Part shown: positions 5,916 to 11,622 of the stretch, piece by piece
Numbering within the stretch: position 1 is the stretch's first letter
Layout of the letters: each line of letters begins with the position of its first letter
Source: Bryobacterales bacterium
Lineage (GTDB): Bacteria > Acidobacteriota > Terriglobia > Bryobacterales > Bryobacteraceae
Assembly: GCA_003487005.1 (NCBI GenBank)
Contig: DNFG01000219.1
Coordinates: forward strand, 1-11,622
DNA: 11,622 nt
Direction of reading: 5' to 3'
Notes under the pieces: generated by a model
Databases searched by the model: none
Seen by the model: the letters and a program-made list of their open reading frames with translations, nothing else
What the model was told of the DNA's origin: nothing
Program-made: the position numbers and the translations under genes

Positions 5916-6812
5916 ATGACGATCCCGGTTTCGCGAAGGGCGTTGTTTCAGGCGGCGGCCGCAGCGCCGCTGGCGGCGGCCAGTCAGGCGCCATTGCTGC
6001 CGACCGTACCACTGGGGAAATATCCGGTTTCGCGGCTGATCATCGGCTCGAACCCGTTCAGCGGTTACGCGTATTCGCTGCCGTCGCTGGCGCAGCACAT
6101 GCGCGACTGGTTCACCCCGGAGAACGTGGAGGCGACGCTGCGTTCGGCGGAGCGGAACGGCATCAACACCCACCAGTTAAGTTATCTTCCGGAAGCCATC
6201 GAGCAGATGGCGCAATTGCGCGAAAGCGGCAGCAAGTTGCAGTATCTGGTGCTGAGCGGCGGCAAAATGCGGGACGAACCGGCGCTGATCGGGGAGGTGG
6301 CGAAGCGGGGTCCGATGGCGATCGTCCATCACGGCGGGGCGACGGACCAGCGGTTCAAAGCCGGCGAGCACGCGAAGGTGAAGGAGTTTCTGGCGCGCGT
6401 CCGGGACAGCGGCGTGCTGGTGGGCATGTCGTCGCATCTGCCGGAGAACATCGCGTACGCGGAAGAGCACGGCTGGGATGTGGACTTCTACATGGCATCG
6501 TTCCACCAGTTGACGCGAAACGCGGAAGAAACGCGCAAATTAACCGGCGAAATGGGCATTGGAACGTCGTTTCTGGAGGGCGATCCCGCGCGGATGTGCA
6601 AGGTGATCCGGGCGGTGAAGCGGCCGTGCCTGGCGTTCAAGATCCTGGCGGCGGGCCGGGTGGCGGAGAAGCGCGGCGGCCTCGAGGAGGCGTTCCGGTT
6701 CGCGTTCGAGAACATCAAGCCGACGGACGCGGTGATCGTGGGCGTGTACCCTCGCTTCAAGGATGAAGTCGCGGAGAATGCCGCGATTGTGCGGCGCCTG
6801 CTGGCGTCATAA
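5916..6812 (+). CDS. Tat-exported aldo/keto reductase-like barrel protein
   Basis: Protein of 298 residues. It starts with a compact twin-arginine signal: VSRRALF (5-11), an alanine-rich hydrophobic stretch and a likely cleavage after ASQA (22-25). The mature part follows the order of an AKR-type TIM barrel: VSRLIIGSNPFSG (38-50) as first strand and loop, a helix, GINTHQLSYL (82-91), LQYLVLSGGK (108-117), MAIVHHGG (134-141), VLVGMSSHLPENIAYAEEHG (167-186), VDFYMASFH (189-197), AFKILAAGR (240-248) and a final VIVGVYPRFKDEVAEN. That last pattern is typical of the AKR C-terminal strand. The Asp and Tyr expected after strand 2 are not seen (His86-Gln87 and Leu91 instead), although a His remains after strand 4. 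Reductase activity is therefore doubtful, and it may be a lyase, isomerase or binding protein in the periplasm. I recognise no named family. It lies 81 bp after the glycosyltransferase gene and converges on the acylase gene. Confidence 0.85.
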   Translation: MTIPVSRRALFQAAAAAPLAAASQAPLLPTVPLGKYPVSRLIIGSNPFSGYAYSLPSLAQHMRDWFTPENVEATLRSAERNGINTHQLSYLPEAIEQMAQLRESGSKLQYLVLSGGKMRDEPALIGEVAKRGPMAIVHHGGATDQRFKAGEHAKVKEFLARVRDSGVLVGMSSHLPENIAYAEEHGWDVDFYMASFHQLTRNAEETRKLTGEMGIGTSFLEGDPARMCKVIRAVKRPCLAFKILAAGRVAEKRGGLEEAFRFAFENIKPTDAVIVGVYPRFKDEVAENAAIVRRLLAS

Positions 6813-6818
6813 TGGCGG

Positions 6819-9122
6819 CTATTTGGGCGCGGGAACGAGGATAAAGCGCTCCAGGGTGGCTTTTTCGACCGCCGGACGGGTGTAAAGCAGGGGGAAATAG
6901 CGGCCCTCGCGCCAGAGTTCGACGAGATCGCGGTAGTGCGGGCTGGCGGGGTCGCCGGACTGGCCGGGGTAGTTGACGGCGCGGGAGTTGTCCCAATTGC
7001 CGACATCGACGACGAGGCGGAAGGAGGCGCCGCCGGACTGGCGGAAGTCGGTCGCGCGGTAGCCGGACTGATTGGGGGAGTGGGGGCCGCCGGATTTGGG
7101 AAACGGGCCGACCTGGAGTTGCGAGCGGAGGGGTTCGTCCACGGAATCGAGCAGCGGGTGGGCGGGGAACGAATGGTGCAGGTTGCCCCACTGCCAGTTT
7201 TTGGGGTCCGGGCCGAGCAGACGCCCGGTTTCGCGGAAGGCGGCGGCGAGGGATTCGAGCAGGAGGGTATCGCGGCCCGGGAGTGTGCCTTTTTCGAGGG
7301 TGTCGATAAGGACGGCCATGTCCGGGGAGCGGACGGCGGAGGTGGCAGGGAGGACGGCGGCGAGGAACGCGCGGCCGAGGTGGCGGGAGATCCAGACTTC
7401 GTAGAGCGCGGCGGTGGCGGAGTGGGCGTGTTCGACGCCATCCCAGCCACGGAACAGGGCGAGGGCGGCGCGGGTGCCGGGATCGTCTGACTTGAGGGGC
7501 GCGAGAAGGGCGGCAAGTCGGCGCGCGGGGATCGAAGTGATGTCGTTTTGAAGGCGCATTGAGTCTTCCAGAGTGACTTTTGGGGTGTTTTTAAGCACGG
7601 AATCGATGCGCGTGAAACGGGAGGAATTGACCCACTCGAAGCCGAGTTTGCGCTCGGCGTGGGGGTAATCGGGGGGGAGGTTCATCTCGTTGGCGGTGGC
7701 GAGATAGCCGGAAGGGGGATTGGCGGAGGAGGGGAGTTGGCTGGCAGTCCAGAAGCCGGCCCATTCGTAGCGGCCATCGCCGGGGACGGGGAGGAGGCCG
7801 TCCCAATTGGGACGGATGGGGGCGAGTCCGGCGGCGGCCCAGCCGATATTGCCCTGGGTGTCAGCGTAAACGTAATTGAGGCCGGGGACGAGGGCGCGGG
7901 CGAGGCCGGAGCGGAAGTCGTTGAAATTACGGGCGGCGGAGTAGGCGGCGCTGCCGAAGTAGGCGGCGGTGCCGGGTTCGAACCAGGACGAACGGACGGC
8001 GAAGGCGCGGCGGGCATTGGTCCAGATGACGGGGCCGTGGCGGGTGAAGGCGAGATCGGCATGGACGGGCGGGGCGCCCTTCACGTTGAAGGTCTCGCGG
8101 TGGACGCGCATGTCCTCCCAGGCGTCGCGATAGCGGTATTGGAGCGGGTTTTGGGGGTTGATTTCGTAGAAATAGAGGTCTTCCTGGTCGATATAGAAGC
8201 GGGTGAGGCCGAAGGCGATGGCGCCGTTGTGGCCGATGGAGATCCCGGGCAGGGAAGGTTCGCCGCCGCCGATGAGATCGAGGCCGGGGGCGCTGATATG
8301 GGCGATGTAGCGGAGGCTGGGGGTGGAATAAGCGCGATGGGGGTCGCTGGCGAGGATGGGCCGCCCGGTGGCCGATTTGGCGGGGGCGATGGTCCAGTTA
8401 TTGCTGCCTTCGAGGTCGCTGGTGACGGGCGGAGCGAGGAAGCGGACGGCCTGAGTGGCGAGAGTGTATTGGCCGAGGACATCGGGGGGGAGGCAGGGGT
8501 CGAGTCCATCGGGGATCTGGATTTGCCAGGGGGGTTGGAGGCCGGAGCGGAAGTGGTCGTGTTTCGGGCCGTTTTCGAGACCGGATTGGCAGAAAACGCG
8601 GGCGCGGGCGACCTCGGCGTTCAGGTTGCCGGTGAGGCCATGGCTGCGGATGCGGACGATGTCGGCGGGATCCCAGGGTGCGGGTTGATAGCCAAGGACG
8701 CGGAATTCAATGGGAAGGAGTTCCGGGCGGGCGGCGATATGGGCGATCCAGGCATTGACGCCGGCGGCGAAGGCTTCGGCCATCTGGCGGGCCTGGGGGC
8801 CGTAAGCGGCCCATTCGGCATCCATGTCGCCTCGGTAGAGGAAGAGGCGGGCGGCTTTATCCTGGTCGAGGTAGCTGGGGCCGAGGACTTCGGCGAGTTG
8901 GCCGAGGCCGCGGCGGCGCCAGAGGTCGATCTGGAAGAGGCGGTCGCGGGCGGCATTGAGGCCCTGGGTGAAGAAGGCGTCGTGGAAGTTGCGGGCGTAG
9001 ATGTGGGGAACGCCCCAGCGGTCAACGAGGATCTCGGCAGGCTCGCGGAGTCCGGGGACGGCGATCTCCGCGGCGGGGGCGGAGAGCGCGGCGAGCAGCA
9101 GCACGGTGGCTCGGATGGACAT
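6819..9122 (-). CDS. Secreted penicillin acylase-family Ntn hydrolase
   Basis: Precursor of 767 residues in the normal family range. Residues 1-18 form a Sec signal peptide (hydrophobic TVLLLAALSA, then APAAE). The alpha-subunit part carries the family opening block (VDRWGVPHIYA, 33-43; NAARDRLFQIDLWRR, 56-70). Autocatalytic cleavage is expected before Ser240 in GSNNW, making it the beta-chain N-terminal nucleophile. Asn478 in TANEMN falls at beta position 239, matching the oxyanion Asn of penicillin G acylase. Beta position 23 is His262 (ASDPHRAY), as in cephalosporin and acyl-homoserine-lactone acylases, instead of the Gln of penicillin G acylase. It should be a periplasmic heterodimer cleaving N-acyl amides; the substrate is not known. 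The ATG at 9122 was chosen because it begins the signal peptide. A longer frame to 9224 would overlap the divergent gene. Its stop is 6 bp from that of the convergent barrel protein gene. Confidence 0.93.
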   Translation of the reverse strand: MSIRATVLLLAALSAPAAEIAVPGLREPAEILVDRWGVPHIYARNFHDAFFTQGLNAARDRLFQIDLWRRRGLGQLAEVLGPSYLDQDKAARLFLYRGDMDAEWAAYGPQARQMAEAFAAGVNAWIAHIAARPELLPIEFRVLGYQPAPWDPADIVRIRSHGLTGNLNAEVARARVFCQSGLENGPKHDHFRSGLQPPWQIQIPDGLDPCLPPDVLGQYTLATQAVRFLAPPVTSDLEGSNNWTIAPAKSATGRPILASDPHRAYSTPSLRYIAHISAPGLDLIGGGEPSLPGISIGHNGAIAFGLTRFYIDQEDLYFYEINPQNPLQYRYRDAWEDMRVHRETFNVKGAPPVHADLAFTRHGPVIWTNARRAFAVRSSWFEPGTAAYFGSAAYSAARNFNDFRSGLARALVPGLNYVYADTQGNIGWAAAGLAPIRPNWDGLLPVPGDGRYEWAGFWTASQLPSSANPPSGYLATANEMNLPPDYPHAERKLGFEWVNSSRFTRIDSVLKNTPKVTLEDSMRLQNDITSIPARRLAALLAPLKSDDPGTRAALALFRGWDGVEHAHSATAALYEVWISRHLGRAFLAAVLPATSAVRSPDMAVLIDTLEKGTLPGRDTLLLESLAAAFRETGRLLGPDPKNWQWGNLHHSFPAHPLLDSVDEPLRSQLQVGPFPKSGGPHSPNQSGYRATDFRQSGGASFRLVVDVGNWDNSRAVNYPGQSGDPASPHYRDLVELWREGRYFPLLYTRPAVEKATLERFILVPAPK

Positions 9123-9128
9123 GGAAGC

Positions 9129-9134
9129 ACTATA
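9129..9134 (-). promoter_or_regulatory. Candidate -10 element of the acylase gene (leaderless)
   Basis: The minus strand reads TATAGT, then 6 nt, then the ATG at 9122, with no Shine-Dalgarno. The position where a -35 would lie is a C-rich run on this strand (G-rich on +) with no TTGACA-like sequence. Confidence 0.45.
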
Positions 9135-9141
9135 GCGGAGT

Positions 9142-9160
9142 GGGGGCGGGCGGCGGGGGG
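9142..9160 (+). other. G-rich tract in the divergent promoter region
   Basis: Runs of 5, 3, 2 and 6 G separated by single C bases lie on the + strand between the two opposing promoters. It covers the -35 zone of the acylase promoter and ends 4 bp before the -35 of the opposite gene. It could fold as a two-layer G-quadruplex when strands separate. Confidence 0.45.
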
Positions 9161-9164
9161 CGTC

Positions 9165-9192
9165 TTGAGGGATTCGGAAAATCTGACATAAT
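9165..9192 (+). promoter_or_regulatory. Promoter of the CarboxypepD_reg gene pair
   Basis: TTGAGG (9165-9170), a 16-bp spacer and CATAAT (9187-9192) make the best sigma70-type promoter in the window. It sits in a locally AT-richer stretch. The predicted start near 9199 leaves a leader of only about 10 nt before the ATG at 9210, and there is no Shine-Dalgarno. Confidence 0.6.
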
Positions 9193-9209
9193 ACGCGCAG
9201 AGATCCGGC

Positions 9210-10799
9210 ATGAAGTGTACCCAATTTTGGTGTATATGCGGTTTCATTCTTGCAGTTGCGGCGGAAGCGCAGGTTGTTGAAGGTCTTCAGGAAGAGCAGG
9301 GGAAGTTTTTCATCCGCGGGCAGGTGGTGGATGGGGCGACCGGTGCGCCGGTGGCGCGGGCGCGGGTGAGTGTGGACAATGGAGGACCGCGGAGCGTGCT
9401 GACGAGCGAGAGCGGGAGCTTCGAACTGAGCGGCCTGGGCGAGCGGGAGTATCAGCTCACCGTCAGCCGTCCGGGGTATGTCGATGGAACAAGGCAGGCC
9501 CCGAACGACGGGACGAGGGTGCTAGTCGGCCCTTCCCGCGAAGGCCTCGTGATCCGGATCAACCGTTATGCCGCGGTGGAGGTGGTGGTGCGGGACGAGC
9601 ATGGGGAGGCGGTTCCAGGGATCCCGGCGGTGTTGTACGCGGAGAGTGTGGAGCAGGGCGTGCGGCGGCTGAGGCAGGTCCGGCGATTGGAGACGAACGA
9701 TCTGGGGCGGGCGAGGCTGTACGGTCTGCGGCCCGGGAAATATATGCTCGGGACGGCTCTTGGGGGCTACTTCACGCCATTTCTGGGCAGCTACACGAGC
9801 CCGAGTTTTCCTCGCGAGGGCTACGCGGCGTCGATGCCAGTAGATCCTGGGGAGGCGGAAGCCGGGAACTGGGTTGCAGTGGGATACGGGGACGAGGTGG
9901 AGCGGGTGCTCACCTTGCGGGCGGAGGCGGTGTACGACGTGCACGGGCGGCTGAGCGGGATCCCGCTGCGGCCGGTTCCGAGGTTGCGGCTGATGCGTGG
10001 GGGAGTGGATGTGGGCGGCTCGATCGGCCTGAACCAGAATTCGGGCGTCTTCGCTATCCGGGATCTGCCGGTTGGGGAATATACGGTGGAGGCCGTCAAG
10101 GAGGGTTCGATGGCGGTGCTGGGCCGGGCGAACTTTGTGGTGAGCGGCGAGACGCGAGGGGTGCAGGTGCGGGCGACGCCGACGGCGGTATTGAAGGGGG
10201 TGGGGGCGGGGGTTGAGGAGAGGGGCTTCATGATGCAAGTGATCTCGCTCGATGCGGGAGGATGGGTGCAGATGGCGACGCTGGGTCCGAATCCGCCGGG
10301 CGGCGACCGCAATGAAATCGCCCCTGGCCGCTACGCCGTGTCTGTGAACCGGCAGGCATCGAGGCCGAGAGGAGTTGAACAGCAGGATACTCCTTACGTC
10401 GCGTCGATCCGTGTTTCAGGGCAGGACGTGCTGGCGAAAGGGCTGACGGTGGGCGAAGGCGGGGGAGAGATCATTGTGGAGGTGGAAACCCGGCCGGGCG
10501 CAGCCAGACTACAGGTGAAGGCAGATGAAATGGAGGCGGCATGGGGCGTGGTGGCGTACCGGGAGACGGCGGATGGGCCGGTGTTTTACGAACAGTCGTG
10601 CGCGGCGGGAAGGGAATGCGTCATGCCGCAGATGCCCCCGGGCGGCTACCGGGTGCTGGGCTGGCGGCGGGATGAACCGGTGGCGTACCGGGATCCGGCG
10701 GTGCTGGACCGGGTGGCGTCGAGGGCGGTTTCGGTGGTTCTGGCGGAGCGGCAGACCGCGGAGGTTGAAGTGAAGATTCTGGAGAGGGAGGAGCAGTGA
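9210..10799 (+). CDS. Secreted carboxypeptidase regulatory-like domain protein
   Basis: Protein of 529 residues with a Sec signal peptide (hydrophobic 9-18, likely cleavage after AEA at 18-20). Residues 34-90 are a CarboxypepD_reg beta-sandwich: IRGQVVDGATGAPVARARV, then the turn ESGSFELSGL, then YQLTVSRPGY. Further sandwich-like units follow: about 119-185 (ending LRPGKYMLGT), 238-296 (ending LPVGEYTVEA) and a C-terminal one from about 430 (PPGGYRVLGW, 476-485, then YRDPAVLDR, 493-501). This end pattern is common in acidobacterial secreted proteins. No catalytic motif is seen, so it is probably a structural, adhesion or carbohydrate-binding protein at the outer surface; some relatives are fused to TonB-dependent transporters, but no barrel is present here. 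The ATG at 9210 begins the signal peptide and follows a promoter closely. The stop overlaps the next start (GTGA, 10796-10799). Confidence 0.85.
   Translation: MKCTQFWCICGFILAVAAEAQVVEGLQEEQGKFFIRGQVVDGATGAPVARARVSVDNGGPRSVLTSESGSFELSGLGEREYQLTVSRPGYVDGTRQAPNDGTRVLVGPSREGLVIRINRYAAVEVVVRDEHGEAVPGIPAVLYAESVEQGVRRLRQVRRLETNDLGRARLYGLRPGKYMLGTALGGYFTPFLGSYTSPSFPREGYAASMPVDPGEAEAGNWVAVGYGDEVERVLTLRAEAVYDVHGRLSGIPLRPVPRLRLMRGGVDVGGSIGLNQNSGVFAIRDLPVGEYTVEAVKEGSMAVLGRANFVVSGETRGVQVRATPTAVLKGVGAGVEERGFMMQVISLDAGGWVQMATLGPNPPGGDRNEIAPGRYAVSVNRQASRPRGVEQQDTPYVASIRVSGQDVLAKGLTVGEGGGEIIVEVETRPGAARLQVKADEMEAAWGVVAYRETADGPVFYEQSCAAGRECVMPQMPPGGYRVLGWRRDEPVAYRDPAVLDRVASRAVSVVLAERQTAEVEVKILEREEQ
10196..10225 (+). 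other. Intragenic G-quadruplex-like run
   Basis: Three runs of five G separated by single bases (10196-10212) are followed after 9 nt by GGGG (10222-10225), on the coding strand of the first CarboxypepD_reg gene. The pattern fits the G3+N1-9 consensus. It encodes a Gly/Val-rich loop (GVGAGVEERG), so it may simply reflect codon choice. Confidence 0.5.
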
Positions 10800-11622
10800 G
10801 GCACTGGGGGGTCTTTCTGATGCTGGCGCTGGCGGCGCCGGCGGCGGCGCAGTACACGGTCGCGGGTCAGGTGGTGAATTCGGTGACGGGCGCGCCGCTG
10901 GCGCGGGCGCGGGTGATGGTGGCGCCCGTCAACGACCAGTCGGACGAGAAGAACTTCCTGACGGGGGAGGATGGGCGATTCCGGTTTGAGGGCCTGGCAG
11001 CGGGCAAATATATGCTCTATGGGCTGAGGCTGGGTTATCCTCTGCAGACTTTTGGACAGCGCGCGCTGGGGCGGCAGTTCGCTTCGGCGCTTGCGGTGGG
11101 GCCGAAGCACGATACATCGAACATCCCGTTCCCGCTGATTCCGGGAGCGGTGATTGCGGGGCGGGTGACCGACGAGGCGGGCGACCCGGCGGATTCGGTG
11201 CTGGTGCGGCCGATCCGGTTGAACCAGAGGCAGACGCTGATGAGCGCACAGGCATTGCCGGGAGTGTGGACGAACGACCGCGGGGAGTACCGGATTCACA
11301 CGCTGCCGGCGGGGGTTTGGACGGTGGCGGCGAGCGGGACGCCCACGTGGTCGATGCCGGGCGAGAACGTGTTCCTGGCGACCTATCATCCGGATGCGAC
11401 GAACCCGGCACTGGCGAAGCCGCTGACAGTGGGGGCAGGGGAGACCGTCACGGCCGATATCCGGTTGTCGACGGCCAGGCCGGCGACGGTGATGGTCAAC
11501 ATTCAGGCGCTGGGACTGGCATCGCCGAATCTCCGGCTGATGCAGGAAGGGCCGGATGGCGCCGGATTCACGATGCCGCGGGAGTCCTACTACCCGGCCT
11601 CGGACTCGGTGACGATCCCGGG
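10796..11622 (+). CDS. Second carboxypeptidase regulatory-like protein (5' part, runs off the edge)
   Basis: The reading frame is open from the GTG at 10796 to the window end (275 codons plus 2 nt), so the C-terminus is missing. It begins with a Sec signal peptide (WGVFLMLALAAPAAA, then Gln19). Residues 21-80 are a CarboxypepD_reg domain (AGQVVNSVTGAPLARARV, turn EDGRFRFEGL, then AGKYMLYGL), and 117-181 form a second one (IAGRVTDEAGDPADSVLV, turn DRGEYRIHTLPAG). Then comes the ATYHPDATNP segment (195-204) and VGAGETVTADIRL (212-224), a layout typical of acidobacterial members, with a third domain starting near 228. It is a paralogue of the upstream protein. The start overlaps the preceding stop by 4 nt (GTGA) and has GGAGG at 10787-10791, so translation is probably coupled. 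An alternative ATG at 10820 would cut the signal peptide. The function is unknown; probably structural or binding at the surface. Confidence 0.85.
   Translation, partial: MRHWGVFLMLALAAPAAAQYTVAGQVVNSVTGAPLARARVMVAPVNDQSDEKNFLTGEDGRFRFEGLAAGKYMLYGLRLGYPLQTFGQRALGRQFASALAVGPKHDTSNIPFPLIPGAVIAGRVTDEAGDPADSVLVRPIRLNQRQTLMSAQALPGVWTNDRGEYRIHTLPAGVWTVAASGTPTWSMPGENVFLATYHPDATNPALAKPLTVGAGETVTADIRLSTARPATVMVNIQALGLASPNLRLMQEGPDGAGFTMPRESYYPASDSVTIP

Noticed and set aside
4947..6173. 408-codon open frame on - opposite the glycosyltransferase and barrel protein genes
   Set aside because: It is an antisense shadow rich in Arg, Pro and Gln that crosses two real genes.
7659..9191. 510-codon open frame on + opposite the acylase gene
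   Set aside because: It is a Gly/Ala/Glu-rich low-complexity translation with no domain pattern, a typical antisense shadow of a GC-rich gene; the minus strand encodes a full family protein.
9123..9224. Longer start of the acylase at 9224
   Set aside because: It adds 34 residues before an evident Sec signal peptide, overlaps the start of the divergent gene and runs through both promoters.
1..11622. CRISPR arrays, insertion sequences, att sites, defence genes
   Set aside because: No regularly spaced repeats, transposase or integrase motifs, terminal inverted repeats or nuclease/helicase domains were seen on either strand.

Overview
The window looks like a chromosomal stretch from a GC-rich, Gram-negative-type soil bacterium. 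The best guess is Acidobacteriota, near Solibacter/Bryobacter. The main reason is a pair of secreted proteins built from carboxypeptidase regulatory-like (CarboxypepD_reg) beta-sandwich modules, a style very abundant in that phylum, together with the abundance of Sec and Tat signal peptides. The taxonomic call is inference, because no rRNA or other marker is present.

Layout. 1-250: 3' end of a + strand gene, perhaps thioredoxin-fold. 241-933 (-): L-ribulose-5-phosphate 4-epimerase, whose stop overlaps the previous gene's stop by 10 bp. 1050-3764 (-): phosphoenolpyruvate carboxylase, which may be co-transcribed with araD. 3765-3916: intergenic region between the divergent ppc and the next gene. 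3917-4807 (+): exported dienelactone hydrolase-family protein, YghX-like. 4854-5834 (+): family 8 glycosyltransferase. 5916-6812 (+): Tat-exported protein with an aldo/keto reductase-like barrel. 6819-9122 (-): secreted penicillin acylase-family Ntn hydrolase, convergent with the preceding gene. 9123-9209: an 87-bp divergent promoter region with a G-rich tract. 9210-10799 and 10796-window end (+): tandem, translationally coupled CarboxypepD_reg proteins; the second runs off the edge.

The genes do not form one obvious pathway. The left third is central metabolism (pentose phosphate epimerase and anaplerotic CO2 fixation). From 5916 onward every product has an export signal, so the right half is devoted to the cell envelope or exterior. 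Coding is dense, with no RNA genes, CRISPR arrays or mobile elements seen, and no gene-free stretch over 300 bp.

The most interesting signals are subtle. Three genes without a Shine-Dalgarno (ppc, the glycosyltransferase and the acylase) each have a -10-like hexamer ending 6-7 nt before the ATG, which predicts leaderless mRNAs. The PEP carboxylase keeps its catalytic residues but appears to lack two of the four residues of the aspartate-inhibitor site. The barrel protein seems to lack the AKR Asp/Tyr catalytic pair. The strand composition switches from C-rich to balanced/G-rich near 1 kb, independent of gene direction. I found no clear novel multi-gene defence or mobile system.
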